A DNA stretch of 64,000 bases from Maribacter ulvicola (GCF_900155985.1 NZ_FTMA01000001.1:992001-1056000); one strand, 5' to 3'; shown: positions 52,425 to 61,760, counted from the stretch's first letter. Numbers and translations: made by a program. The notes: generated from the sequence alone by a model not told the origin.

Positions 52425-55400
52425 TTATAAATTGCCCAATTGATATTGCATATCAATGGTCTGCTGGTTATACTGATTGATGTATTGTAAATGGTTTTGT
52501 TTAATACGGATGGCACTATTAAGAATGGTGATATAATTGACGTAATCTATTTCGCCTTCTTTAGAAGCCAACTGCGCTGTGGTAATTTGTTCTTCTGCCA
52601 AGAGTAGTGCGCCTTCTTCGTAATATTGCAAAATCTTCTTTGTTTTTTCGAGTGATTTGGTCAATTGTGAAACACGACTTTCTGTAACCGCTTTTTGCTC
52701 CAAATATTGATTCTCTGCTACCATTGCGTCTGCCTTGGCTGCCTTAACCCTTGACTTCTGCGGAAAAAACCATAACGGAATACTAATACCTGCCTGATAG
52801 GTATTAAACCCTGAAACATCATCCACAACCTGCCTGCCATATGATAAACTGAATTTCGGTAGGAATTGCGATTTTTCAACGCCCACATTTGCTTTACTTA
52901 CTTCGGCATTTTGCAAGGCATATTGCAACATTGGGTTATTGGCAACCGAAGTTGAATCCAATGTCGCCATAAAATCCAATGGCTCGTAAAAACCATCTAC
53001 CGTCTCGATGGTTTCATCCGTTCCCAAATATTGTTTTAAGGCACGTTTGGCAATTTCAATATCATCAAAAGCTTGTTGCCTCAACACTTGAATCTGTTGA
53101 AATTCGGAAGAGGCTGAAATAAATTCCAACTTGCCTGTTTCTCCAGTGTCATACCGAAGTTGGGCAGCGGTCTTAAAATTGGCATAAATACTGTCCAATT
53201 GGTCTGCAAAACGCAACTGTGCCTTGTAATAATTAATTTGGTCATAGGCTTGCATCACATTGCGCACCAACTGTTGTTCACTGGCCACATAAAACTTTTC
53301 TCCCAAGGCAATGCGCTCTTTATAAAACTTCGATTTTGAAAATCCTGAAAGCAAATCGATATTGCCCTGTTGCACGCCAACGGTTGTTTGCACTCCAGGA
53401 AGATTATTGCCATATTCTTCTTTGCCCGTGAAAACTTGTGTGCTACCAAGGTCAAAACTCGTTCCCTTTAGTGCCTTTTCCCGTTCAATAAATGCCTGAC
53501 TTTCCTTAAGCGATGGATAATTCTGTTTTGCCATAGCAATAGCCTCATCAATGGTCAAGGTCTTTGGCATTGTTCCATTTTGATTGGTGTCTTGGGCAAA
53601 TGAAGTACCAGAAGCCATCAAACCTCCAACCATCAATAATACGGTTACAATATTGGTTGATTTTTTAATATAACTTACATCTCCACCATTGTCCTTCTTT
53701 TCTTTTCGGGATTCCAGCCAATAATAAAGAATAGGAATAACCACCAAGGTCAGAAATGTTGCCGTAAGCATTCCTCCAATGACTACTGTCGCCAAGGGCC
53801 GCTGTACTTCGGCACCACCAGAGGTAGAAATCGCCATTGGGATAAAGCCCATAATTGTTGTAATGGCTGTTAATAAAATTGGACGTAAACGTTCGTGCGT
53901 AGCTTCATATATACGTTTTTTTAAATCTGTCATTCCACTGTCTTTTAATTCATTGAACTTATTTATGAGTATGAGTCCGTTTAATACGGCAACTCCGAAG
54001 AGCACGATAAATCCGACTCCCGCGGAAATACTGAAAGGCATTCCACGAATCAACAAAACGAAAACGCCACCAATGGCCGCCAAAGGCACTGCCATATAGA
54101 TCATCAAGGCTTGTGTAACTGAATTCAAAGCAAAGTAAAGCAGAACAAATATTGTTAATAGAACGATTGGGACTACAATCATCAATCGGTCTGATGCTCG
54201 TTGTAGGTTTTCAAATGATCCGCCGTAGGTTACAAAATAACCTGGTGGCAGTTTAACATCCGTTTCCAATTTTTGTTGAATTTCCTCGACCATCGATTTT
54301 ACATCGCGCCCACGAACATTGACCCCTACCGAAATACGACGGGAGGTATTGTCCCTTGAAATCTGCATCGGACCTGGCTTATAGCTGATATCTGCCACCT
54401 CCTTTAAAGGTACTTGTGCACCGTTTGGCAGGTCTATGAAAAGGTTTTTTAAGCTATTGATGTCTTGTCGATATTCCTCTGCCAAACGAATGACCACATC
54501 GAATCGTTTTTCCCCTTCAAAAATGACTCCTGCCTGTTCTCCAGAAAATGAAGCACTTACATAATCATTCAGCTTGTCAGCGGTTACACCGTATTGTGCC
54601 ATTTTTGCCCGGTTATACACCACTGTCATTTGTGGCAAACCGCTTGTAGCTTCTACATTGAGGTCAGCCGCTCCGGGAACGGTTCTGATGACCGCTGCGA
54701 TTTCCTGTACCTTGTCTGCCAAAACGCCTAAATCTTCTCCGTACAGTTTGATTGCCACGTCCTCACGAACCCCTGTAAGCAATTCATTAAAACGAAGTTC
54801 TACAGGTTGGGTAAACACGAAATTTACGCCGGGAACTACTGAAATTTTTTCCTGTATTTTTTCTATCAGTTCTTCTTTACTATCTGCGGAAGTCCATTTA
54901 CTCTTATCTTTTTCAAGAATAATATAACTATCGGCAATATCCATAGGCATCGGGTCTGTCGGTATTTCGGCCACACCAATCCTAGAAACTACTGTTTTTA
55001 CTTCCGGAAACTCATTGATTAACTTCTGAAGTTTCTCTGAAGCCTCAATAGATTCTGTAAGACTGCTCCCCGGTTTTATCAATGCTTGAAATGCAATATC
55101 GCCTTCATCAAATTTAGGGACAAATTCTGCTCCCATATTGCTGAAAATAAATCCTGAAATCAAAAGCAAGGAAACCGCGCCTATAACCACACCTGCCCGA
55201 AAGCGAAGTGCAAAATTTAATATAGGCAGATAGATACGATTCAGAACATCCATAATTTTATCACTGAACCTATCAATCTTGTTTTCAAACTTGGCGAACC
55301 AACTATTTTGATTTTTAGCAGGTTTTAAAAATAATGATGACATCATTGGCACGTAGGTAAGACAAAGGATAATCGCTCCTAAAACGGCAAAACCAAATGT

Positions 55401-56840
55401 AAATGCCATTGGTCGAAACATTTTCCCTTCCACACCGGTCAAAAAAAGAATCGGTGTAAAAACTATAAGAACAATTAGTTGACCGAAGAAGGCAGAATTC
55501 ATCATTTTACTTGAAGAATCATAGGCGATTTCATCCATTTCAGCTTGGTTGATGGCGGTTGTGGATTTTTTCATCCGTTGATGAATGTGGAAAACCGCTC
55601 CTTCCACGATAATCACCGCTCCATCTACAATAATTCCAAAATCGATCGCACCCAAGGACATTAAATTTGCCCAAATGCCAAATTGTTTCATCAAAATAAA
55701 TGCAAATAATAGACATAAAGGGATTATCGAAGCTGCTATCAAGCCACCACGGAAGCTTCCCAAAAGTAAGACCAAAACAAATATGACGATTAGGGCTCCT
55801 TCTATTAGATTGTTTTTAACGGTACTTGTGGTTGCCTCAATAAGTTCACTTCGGCTTAAAAAAGCATCAATATAAACACCTTCCGGCAGGGATTTTTGAA
55901 TTTCTACAATACGCTTTTCCACATTTTCGATCACGTCGCCTGGGCTTTCGCCTTTCAGCATTAAAATTTGTCCACCAACAGTTTCGTGTCCATCTTGGGT
56001 AAAAGCGCCATAGCGTACTTGGCTGCCATATCCAACCTTTTCAGCGACATCCCGTATTAAAACGGGACTACCGTTTTGAGTAGTTACAACTGTGTTTTCC
56101 AAATCGGCGATACTTCGGGCCAAGCCTTCGCCACGGATAAAATTGGCTTGGTTATTTTTTTCTATATAGGCACCTCCAGTATTGGCATTGTTCACTTTAA
56201 GGGCTTCAAAGACCTGGTTCATTGTAATACCGAAACTTTTTAGCTTATTGGGGTTTATGGCTACTTCATATTGCTTCACAAATCCTCCAAAAGCATTTAC
56301 CTCGACGACTCCTGGAACTAATGCCATTTGGCGTTTTACAATCCAATCTTGGATGGTACGAAGCTCCATTGCATCGTATTTATCTTCGTAGCCTTCCTTT
56401 ACTTTTAGGCTGTATTGGTAGATTTCGCCCAAACCTGTGGTAATTGGGGCCATAAATGGCGTGCCGAAGCCTTCGGGGATTTCTCCGGCAACTTCGGTTA
56501 ATTTCTCTTGCACTAATTGCCGGGGAAGATATGTGCCTGCCTCGTCCTCAAATACGATAGTAACAACTGACAATCCAAAACGAGACACCGAACGCAGCTC
56601 GATAACGTCTGGTAGATTTGCCATTGCCAATTCTACCGGATAAGTAACAAATTGTTCAATGTCTTCAGTACCTAAATTTGGGGCAACTGTAATAACCTGT
56701 ACTTGGTTGTTGGTAATATCGGGTACAGAACCCAGATTTATAGTGGCCATAGACCAAATGCCCGTACCTACAAGTGCCACTATAAAGAGCCCAATAATAA
56801 ACTTGTTATTAATGGAAAATGAAATGATTTTGTTAATCAT
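52425..56840 (-). CDS. czcA: CzcA/CusA-type RND metal pump fused to a TolC-like outer-membrane factor
   Basis: A 1471-residue protein. Residues ~1-1045 are a full heavy-metal RND pump: GSVPDITNNQVQVITVAPNL near the start, and the proton-relay segment AIDFGIIVDGAVIIVEGAVF (~400), which marks CzcA-type (divalent cation) pumps. After ESRKEKKDNGG comes a second hydrophobic signal-like segment (NIVTVLLMVGGLMASGTSFA, ~1060-1080) and a TolC/CzcC-like domain (LTIDEAIAMAKQNYPSLKES ... to the end). Such fusions are known in Bacteroidota. Start: ATG at 56840. Confidence 0.93.
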   Translation of the reverse strand: MINKIISFSINNKFIIGLFIVALVGTGIWSMATINLGSVPDITNNQVQVITVAPNLGTEDIEQFVTYPVELAMANLPDVIELRSVSRFGLSVVTIVFEDEAGTYLPRQLVQEKLTEVAGEIPEGFGTPFMAPITTGLGEIYQYSLKVKEGYEDKYDAMELRTIQDWIVKRQMALVPGVVEVNAFGGFVKQYEVAINPNKLKSFGITMNQVFEALKVNNANTGGAYIEKNNQANFIRGEGLARSIADLENTVVTTQNGSPVLIRDVAEKVGYGSQVRYGAFTQDGHETVGGQILMLKGESPGDVIENVEKRIVEIQKSLPEGVYIDAFLSRSELIEATTSTVKNNLIEGALIVIFVLVLLLGSFRGGLIAASIIPLCLLFAFILMKQFGIWANLMSLGAIDFGIIVDGAVIIVEGAVFHIHQRMKKSTTAINQAEMDEIAYDSSSKMMNSAFFGQLIVLIVFTPILFLTGVEGKMFRPMAFTFGFAVLGAIILCLTYVPMMSSLFLKPAKNQNSWFAKFENKIDRFSDKIMDVLNRIYLPILNFALRFRAGVVIGAVSLLLISGFIFSNMGAEFVPKFDEGDIAFQALIKPGSSLTESIEASEKLQKLINEFPEVKTVVSRIGVAEIPTDPMPMDIADSYIILEKDKSKWTSADSKEELIEKIQEKISVVPGVNFVFTQPVELRFNELLTGVREDVAIKLYGEDLGVLADKVQEIAAVIRTVPGAADLNVEATSGLPQMTVVYNRAKMAQYGVTADKLNDYVSASFSGEQAGVIFEGEKRFDVVIRLAEEYRQDINSLKNLFIDLPNGAQVPLKEVADISYKPGPMQISRDNTSRRISVGVNVRGRDVKSMVEEIQQKLETDVKLPPGYFVTYGGSFENLQRASDRLMIVVPIVLLTIFVLLYFALNSVTQALMIYMAVPLAAIGGVFVLLIRGMPFSISAGVGFIVLFGVAVLNGLILINKFNELKDSGMTDLKKRIYEATHERLRPILLTAITTIMGFIPMAISTSGGAEVQRPLATVVIGGMLTATFLTLVVIPILYYWLESRKEKKDNGGDVSYIKKSTNIVTVLLMVGGLMASGTSFAQDTNQNGTMPKTLTIDEAIAMAKQNYPSLKESQAFIEREKALKGTSFDLGSTQVFTGKEEYGNNLPGVQTTVGVQQGNIDLLSGFSKSKFYKERIALGEKFYVASEQQLVRNVMQAYDQINYYKAQLRFADQLDSIYANFKTAAQLRYDTGETGKLEFISASSEFQQIQVLRQQAFDDIEIAKRALKQYLGTDETIETVDGFYEPLDFMATLDSTSVANNPMLQYALQNAEVSKANVGVEKSQFLPKFSLSYGRQVVDDVSGFNTYQAGISIPLWFFPQKSRVKAAKADAMVAENQYLEQKAVTESRVSQLTKSLEKTKKILQYYEEGALLLAEEQITTAQLASKEGEIDYVNYITILNSAIRIKQNHLQYINQYNQQTIDMQYQLGNL

Positions 56841-56958
56841 AGAAAAAGTATTAATTCAGTTTAAACATCGCAATGCAAAGAAATGCAATGCGTTTATGAT
56901 GCGATACTTACTTTGAAAAGCATCACGGTAGGATATAGCTATCCTAAAAAAAACTGAA

Positions 56959-57354
56959 TTATACTTTAGGGGGTTGGAAAAGCGATTCCAGATATCTGGA
57001 AGTGAAGTTTACTTTATGTAAGTTAAACTGTTTTTTCTCTTCAAACTTTAGTCGATTGGTTAAAACCGAATTGTTGTTCGCAATAATTAATACTAAAGGG
57101 TGACAACATTGATGATGGGAATGGACTGGTGTATTCTCCTTATCTGGGTTATTATGATGCCCTTCATTTTTTGCATCATTGTCAATGTAATCTTCAACTA
57201 CATATTCAAGGAAAGAGTCTCCATAAACTTTATGGTCTTGATAATGGGTAATAATGCTTGAAATTTCTTTAATTGGTCCACAAAAGTCCATATCAATGCT
57301 AATTCCCTGAAAAAAGAATAAAATTGACATTGATATGGAAAAGAATATTTTCAT
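56959..57354 (-). CDS. Cys/His-rich periplasmic protein at head of efflux operon
   Basis: A 131-residue protein from the ATG at 57354 (the TTG at 57366 lies inside the promoter). Signal peptide MKIFFSISMSILFFFQGISI. It contains DFCGP, VHSHHQCCHPLV and a terminal FQPPKV, like the small HYC_CC_PP-type proteins next to metal pumps in this phylum; the first motif is DFC rather than HYC. A periplasmic metal-sensing or metal-carrying role is likely but unproven. Confidence 0.65.
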   Translation of the reverse strand: MKIFFSISMSILFFFQGISIDMDFCGPIKEISSIITHYQDHKVYGDSFLEYVVEDYIDNDAKNEGHHNNPDKENTPVHSHHQCCHPLVLIIANNNSVLTNRLKFEEKKQFNLHKVNFTSRYLESLFQPPKV

Positions 57355-57363
57355 AAAGTTTGA

Positions 57364-57407
57364 CAAAGATACAAATTAATCGATGCACAGGCTGTGCAAA
57401 GATTAAT
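57364..57407 (-). promoter_or_regulatory. Promoter with 33-bp dyad operator of the efflux operon
   Basis: The -7 element TATCTTTG (minus strand, 57371-57364) matches the Bacteroidota consensus and is only nine bases from the ATG. Directly upstream is a nested dyad: attaatc ... gattaat (57375-57381 and 57401-57407) enclosing tgcacaggctgtgca (57384-57398). There is no good TTTG at the -33 spacing, so an activator may bind the dyad. Confidence 0.65.
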
Positions 57408-57448
57408 CAGCAGTATGAAATCAGAAATTAATCACACTATTTAATGTA

Positions 57449-57763
57449 TCATCTGCCTCTTTGTGGATGAAGTTTGTTTGATAGCGTATGGTTGTTGTGA
57501 AAGAAAAATGTCAATATAATTTTTACAGCATTTGAATAGGAATTTGTAATAGGCTCTTTAACACCGCAATGAAATATTACAGAATTGGATGTGTGAAATA
57601 GGTTTTCAAATAACATTCTTGGGTAATCGTCATTGTCCATAAGCCAATTCACGGTCTCATCTTCACTCTCAAAAGTTCGTGTTACACTATCATCTGGCTC
57701 AAGATTATTTACGAAGAAGGAAACTGTAGATTTACCATAGATACGTTGTTTATCTGAAAACAC
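57449..57763 (-). CDS. Hypothetical protein (about 104 aa)
   Basis: A frame from a GTG at 57763. Codons upstream remain open into the end of the preceding gene (IAILIYEVTQYVFSDKQRIY), so the true start is uncertain. The acidic middle (EPDDSVTRTFESEDETVNWL) and FENLFHTSNSVIFHCGVKEP do not match a family I know. It is probably translated with the 301-residue gene before it. Confidence 0.5.
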   Translation of the reverse strand: MFSDKQRIYGKSTVSFFVNNLEPDDSVTRTFESEDETVNWLMDNDDYPRMLFENLFHTSNSVIFHCGVKEPITNSYSNAVKIILTFFFHNNHTLSNKLHPQRGR

Positions 57764-57783
57764 GTATTGCGTAACCTCATAAA

Positions 57784-58689
57784 TTAAAATGGCAATACTT
57801 GACTTGTAAATTCTTTGAATATTTCGCTCGCTAATGCCTTATCAAATGCCTTGGCTGTTACTAAATCGCCAAGTTTCGATTTTAATAATTGACCAAATGA
57901 CTTTTTGCTCAAATGCGGAATGTCATCGCGAAGCTCATCGAACTCGTCGAAAATAATTTGCTGTCCAAAACCTAAACCTTCAATTTTCGAGAGAACCTGT
58001 TTTATAAGTTCTTTCAGTTCCTCATCGGAATTACTAATTTTGGAATAGTCCGTTGTCTGGGCTTTTCTTGATTGCTCAATGGCATATTTACCTTCCAATT
58101 TCAGTTTGGCATTTACATTCCTGCCATTCATACATTCAATAAATCCTCGGTTTTCAAGCATTCTTCCATAGTCCCAATCTTCGCCACGACCGTTTAATTT
58201 AATTCCATTGCCTTCAAGAATCCAGTTAATAGAATGGTATTTACCATCTTTATAAAGGTCATATAGTTTTGAAAGTATTAGTTCGAGTATGCCTTCGGTG
58301 TCAAGATTTTGACGTTCATTCAAATCAATTTCATCTGGCCTTACAATTGCATCTGAAATGAATAACATTTTCAAGTAGTAGTCAAGCCCGTTGATTTCAT
58401 CTTTTAGGGCTTGAATTTCATTTTTAATTTTTTGGTCAGTCCCTAATTTAAAGCCAGTATTATATCCTCTTTGAGCTTTAAACTCATTTGCAAAATTTCT
58501 GTTTTCTGGTTCAAAAGATGCTCGAACATAGCTAACAACAGTATTTTCCCAAGATTGTTTTTCTTCCTTAAAATTATTAAATTCATCTTCTGTTTTTGAA
58601 GACCTATATTTATCGACAATTGCATTTCCAGTAGATACAAACCCATCGATTTCTTCTTTAAAATCTTCCCATTTTACCTTTATAATCAT
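57784..58689 (-). CDS. Unknown protein next to the integrase (301 aa)
   Basis: A soluble 301-residue protein from the ATG at 58689 (MIIKVKWEDFKEEIDGFVST); a longer frame upstream is rejected. It is largely helical. The middle (ILEGNGIKLNGRGEDWDYGR) looks like a DNA-binding-type winged region, and the end (IIFDEFDELRDDIPHLSKKS) is acidic. No family recognised. Genes beside ICE integrases are often variable cargo. Confidence 0.6.
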   Translation of the reverse strand: MIIKVKWEDFKEEIDGFVSTGNAIVDKYRSSKTEDEFNNFKEEKQSWENTVVSYVRASFEPENRNFANEFKAQRGYNTGFKLGTDQKIKNEIQALKDEINGLDYYLKMLFISDAIVRPDEIDLNERQNLDTEGILELILSKLYDLYKDGKYHSINWILEGNGIKLNGRGEDWDYGRMLENRGFIECMNGRNVNAKLKLEGKYAIEQSRKAQTTDYSKISNSDEELKELIKQVLSKIEGLGFGQQIIFDEFDELRDDIPHLSKKSFGQLLKSKLGDLVTAKAFDKALASEIFKEFTSQVLPF

Positions 58690-58788
58690 ACACACTATTT
58701 TAGTCTGTAAAGGTAGTGGAATGAAAATGCAAACTGTTAAAATCTCAATTGAAGATTTCAACAGTTAGTAAATGCTTATAAAATTTCA

Positions 58789-60009
58789 TCAACCAATTTT
58801 TGATTTGAGAAGCGCCATATCATCACTCACTTTCCTCTCAACGACCCTTGCATAGATTTGTGTTGTGGATAGTTTGGTATGCCCTAATAATTTAGATACT
58901 GTCTCTATTGGAACACCATTGCTTAAAGTTACTGTGGTAGCAAAAGTATGGCGCGCCATATGAAAAGTCAGGTTTTTTTTGATACCACATAGGTCAGCGA
59001 TTTCCTTTAAATAACTGTTCAATTTCTGATTAGATAACTTGGGCAAAAGATTGGATGTGTCATTGGTTCTATAATGGTCTTTGTATTTATCTATTAAGAT
59101 TGCAGCTTTGGGTAATAGTGGAATTTTGAATGGTGCACCTGTTTTTACTCTTTCGGCCATTATCCAAGGACTACCATCTATACCCATTACAATATTATCT
59201 TCATTTAATTGTACAATGTCAACATAAGAAATACCGGTGTAACAACTAAAAACAAATAAATCTTTCACAACCATAAGACGCTCTATGGAAGAAGACAAAT
59301 CTTCAATACTTAATAATTCAAAATCTGTAAGGAAACCACGTTCTTTCTTTTCAATTTTCATTTTAAAATTGACAAACGGGTCTCTTTCAATCCATTTCAT
59401 CCGATAGGCAAGAGTAACCATTCTGCGTAAACGCTTAATATGCTTCATTGCGGTATTATTGCCAATTTTAGATTGTCCGCTTTTAGGTACATACGACCGA
59501 AGAAAATCTTCAAAGCCCACGATAAAACCATATTCAAGATTGAAAAGTGGGATGTCTGTCAGTTTGTATTCCTTTAGAATATATTCCATCATATAACGTT
59601 GACTGGTCTTATATTGACCCATCGTATTCCTATGCAACTTATGTTGCATCTTTTCATTGTAGTAATCAACAAGGTTTTGAAAGGAAAAACGTGTTTTATC
59701 TTCGCCTAAAAATTTGGCTTTGACCATTTGGGAAGTGAAAGGCACTTCATCCCTCTTGAAATCTTCGTAAATCCTATATACTTTTGATTGTACTTCGTTC
59801 AAGTAAAGATTGAGAATACGGGAATCCTTATCGGTCCCACTTGCTCTTTGTAGTTTTTCATCCCAAGTAGAAATATTGATTTTCTTCTTGAGACTAATGT
59901 TGACACGTTTACCGTTTAAGGTAACCCGAATGTAGATATTTGCTTTGTTGTTTACAGCACGTTTTCCGTACACCCAAAACAATATTGAAAATGTTGATGA
60001 AGTTCGCAT
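58789..60009 (-). CDS. int: Tyrosine recombinase integrase of the ICE (IntDOT-like)
   Basis: A 406-residue integrase with an N-terminal arm-binding domain (ANIYIRVTLNGKRVNISLKK), a SAM-like core-binding domain (~105-200) and a catalytic domain. Catalytic residues seen: Lys in RVKTGAPFKIPLL, HMARHTFATT (~349-358, HxxR), LLGHTKLSTTQIYAR (His and Tyr ~385). In the first box, FSCYTGISYVDIV, the usual Arg is replaced by Ser, as known for IntDOT of CTnDOT. It integrates the ICE at tRNA-Asp, 230 bases away. Start: ATG at 60009. Confidence 0.92.
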   Translation of the reverse strand: MRTSSTFSILFWVYGKRAVNNKANIYIRVTLNGKRVNISLKKKINISTWDEKLQRASGTDKDSRILNLYLNEVQSKVYRIYEDFKRDEVPFTSQMVKAKFLGEDKTRFSFQNLVDYYNEKMQHKLHRNTMGQYKTSQRYMMEYILKEYKLTDIPLFNLEYGFIVGFEDFLRSYVPKSGQSKIGNNTAMKHIKRLRRMVTLAYRMKWIERDPFVNFKMKIEKKERGFLTDFELLSIEDLSSSIERLMVVKDLFVFSCYTGISYVDIVQLNEDNIVMGIDGSPWIMAERVKTGAPFKIPLLPKAAILIDKYKDHYRTNDTSNLLPKLSNQKLNSYLKEIADLCGIKKNLTFHMARHTFATTVTLSNGVPIETVSKLLGHTKLSTTQIYARVVERKVSDDMALLKSKIG

Positions 60010-60043
60010 AATTGTCGTCTTTAATGATTAAACATTTAGTGAG

Positions 60044-60058
60044 ACGAAAGTCAAATCA
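60044..60058. promoter_or_regulatory. 15-bp motif shared with the HTH-gene promoter (site 2)
   Basis: acgaaagtcaaatca, 35-49 bases upstream of the integrase start; reverse complement of 39875-39889. A candidate site for a protein that controls both integration and excision genes. Confidence 0.5.
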
Positions 60059-60115
60059 ACTATACTAACACCAGTAAGTTACGTCAATCTGTCAACATAA
60101 TCGCAGATAAAAAAA

Positions 60116-60133
60116 TATGTTGACGATTTGTGA
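60116..60133. repeat. Integrase-arm-like repeat, right end
   Basis: tatgttgacgatttgtga, identical to 7482-7499. An inverted partial copy (gtcaatctgtcaacataatc) lies just inside at 60083-60102. Confidence 0.6.
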
Positions 60134-60181
60134 CCTTTTAGATGCAAATGATATGAAATTATATGATTGCCCTAAAAACAT

Positions 60182-60215
60182 AAAACCTTGCAAATCATAA
60201 GATTTACAAGGTTTT
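60182..60215 (-). terminator. ICE-supplied terminator for tRNA-Asp
   Basis: Inverted repeat aaaaccttgcaaatc / gatttacaaggtttt, with one mismatch and loop ataa, 24 bases past the tRNA 3' end on the minus strand. It replaces the original tRNA terminator now stranded at 7381-7409. Confidence 0.65.
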
Positions 60216-60238
60216 GAGGAAATTTGATTTCCCATTTA

Positions 60239-60261
60239 GCGGTCTGGACGGGACTCGAACC
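60239..60261 (-). other. attR: 23-bp repeat within tRNA-Asp
   Basis: Second copy of the 23-base att core; covers the 3' acceptor strand and T-arm of tRNA-Asp plus one base beyond the discriminator. Confidence 0.9.
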
Positions 60262-60313
60262 CGCGACCCCCTGCGTGACAGGCAGGTATTCTAACCAACT
60301 GAACTACCAGACC
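60240..60313 (-). tRNA. tRNA-Asp (GUC)
   Basis: On the minus strand the gene begins ggtctggtagttcagttggt and has the anticodon arm cctgc-ctgtcac-gcagg with anticodon gtc. The T-arm gcggg-ttcgagt-cccgt and acceptor ccagacc plus discriminator g follow. All stems pair. CCA is not encoded. Its 3' half is the ICE integration site and has been faithfully restored by the element. Confidence 0.96.
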
Positions 60314-60384
60314 GTGGCGCTTAGCGAGTGCAAATATAAGAGGTTTATTTAATTGCACAAGCATTTTTTTTATTTTTTTTCATT

Positions 60385-61314
60385 CTAGAGAAATTTATTT
60401 CTTTCTACAAGAAAAGTATTGAGTACCGTTGAGAAATCTCGGTGTATATCTATGTCCACATATTTAATTTTGTATTGTGCACATTTCATTTTTATATCAG
60501 ATAAATAGGCGGTAATTCGTTCATTATAAGCTTCTTTAATATTATCGGCATATGCATCTAAATGTTCGCCGGTTTCTACGTCCACAAATCTCTTGGCCGT
60601 ATTTTCAAAATTGAAGAATAATTCTCGATTTTTATCCATTGGGTGAAAAAGTACTACATCGTGCTTATTATATTTTAAATGACGGAGCGCTTCAAACAAT
60701 TCATCATCATTTTTTTCGGTTTGAAACATATCTGTAAATAGAAAAATGAGACTTCTACGTTTAATGTTTTCTGCAATTTGATGTAAATAGGTGTATGTAT
60801 TTGTTTCCTTGGGCGGGTTTTTGGCCATGCCAACTTCTCTTAATTGTGCCAGGAGCATTTGAAAATGACGCTCACTGCCTTTTTCTGGGGCATAATAATT
60901 ATAAGTGTCAGCGTAAATACTTAATCCCACCGCATCACGCTGCCTTTTAAGGACGTTCATAAGTGCCGCAATGGCTAAGACGCTAAACCCTATTTTATTT
61001 AAAGAATCAATGTTGATATTTTCTACCTGCGGATAATACATAGAGGCAGAACTATCCAAGATCATGTGACACCTTAAATTGGTCTCCTCCTCATACCGTT
61101 TGGTGTAAAGTTTGTCTGTCTTAGCAAAAAGCTTCCAGTCTATATGTTTGGTGCTTTCGCCATTGTTGTAAATTTTATGCTCGGCAAATTCCGCAGAAAA
61201 GCCATGAAATGGACTCCGGTGTATTCCGCTAATAAAACCTTCTACTACTTGGTTGGCAAGTAGCTCTAGGTTAGAGAATAGAGATGATTTGTTTAATTCT
61301 GATTGTAGATTCAC
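60385..61314 (-). CDS. DUF58 family protein
   Basis: A 309-residue protein starting with GTG at 61314 (MNLQSELNKSSLFSNLELLA). It has the DUF58 signature (HIDWKLFAKTDKLYTKRYEE) and a vWA-like Asp motif, MILDSSASMYYP (~residues 84-95). It is usually found with MoxR-type ATPases in BatA/aerotolerance-like operons of Bacteroidota. Its role is poorly defined. Chromosomal, downstream of trxA. Confidence 0.88.
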   Translation of the reverse strand: MNLQSELNKSSLFSNLELLANQVVEGFISGIHRSPFHGFSAEFAEHKIYNNGESTKHIDWKLFAKTDKLYTKRYEEETNLRCHMILDSSASMYYPQVENINIDSLNKIGFSVLAIAALMNVLKRQRDAVGLSIYADTYNYYAPEKGSERHFQMLLAQLREVGMAKNPPKETNTYTYLHQIAENIKRRSLIFLFTDMFQTEKNDDELFEALRHLKYNKHDVVLFHPMDKNRELFFNFENTAKRFVDVETGEHLDAYADNIKEAYNERITAYLSDIKMKCAQYKIKYVDIDIHRDFSTVLNTFLVERNKFL

Positions 61315-61380
61315 AATTCTAAAGATACTAAAGACGGTTTAACTTTAGGGATGTGAGGAATTAAAATTATCCCAAATAAA

Positions 61381-61407
61381 AAATCCTGCTTTTAGCAGGA
61401 TTTTTTA
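61381..61407 (-). terminator. Terminator of trxA
   Basis: Stem aaatcctgct / agcaggattt with T-runs on both sides, between trxA and the DUF58 gene. Confidence 0.8.
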
Positions 61408-61442
61408 AATTTTATATTCCCCTTTTGGGGGTTAGGGTGTTT

Positions 61443-61760
61443 TTACAAAGCTGCATCAATAGCATCTGTGTAAACTTTCTTAGGTGATACACCTACTTGT
61501 CTGCTTACAATTTCACCACCTTTAAAAACTAATACAGTAGGTATGTTACGTACCCCGTATTTAGCGGCAAATTCTTGATTTGCATCTACATCAACTTTAC
61601 CAACAACAGCTTTGCCGTCATATTCAGTACCTACTTCATCGATGATAGGACCTACCATACGACAAGGACCGCACCATGCTGCCCAAAAATCTACTACTAC
61701 TGGTTTATCGCTTTTTAAAACTACCTCGTCAAAAGTAGCATCTGTTATTTCTAATGCCAT
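61443..61760 (-). CDS. trxA: Thioredoxin
   Basis: A 105-residue classical thioredoxin with the redox motif WAAWCGPCRMVGP (Cys 31/34 region) and the cis-Pro loop VRNIPTVLVFKGG. It reduces protein disulfides in the cytoplasm. Normal length, own terminator, chromosomal. Confidence 0.96.
   Translation of the reverse strand: MALEITDATFDEVVLKSDKPVVVDFWAAWCGPCRMVGPIIDEVGTEYDGKAVVGKVDVDANQEFAAKYGVRNIPTVLVFKGGEIVSRQVGVSPKKVYTDAIDAAL

Larger units (their letters stand above)
7410..60261. mobile_element. Integrative and conjugative element in tRNA-Asp (~52.8 kb)
   Basis: The two ends share a 23-bp direct repeat (7410-7432 and 60239-60261) corresponding to the 3' end of tRNA-Asp. Inside lie a tyrosine integrase next to the tRNA, an excisionase-like HTH protein, an rteC homologue, a relaxase and coupling protein, and a traE-N set of the Bacteroidota CTnDOT type. 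Cargo comprises a defence cassette, mercury genes and a large metal-efflux island. Excision between the repeats would give a circle of about 52,829 bp. TraA (ParA-like) and TraL/O/P/Q homologues were not seen, so the element differs from the CTnDOT prototype and may be reduced. Confidence 0.9.

Noticed and set aside
52408-52516. Longer N terminus for the CzcB-type adaptor
   Set aside because: It would overlap czcA and hide the lipoprotein signal peptide at the internal ATG.
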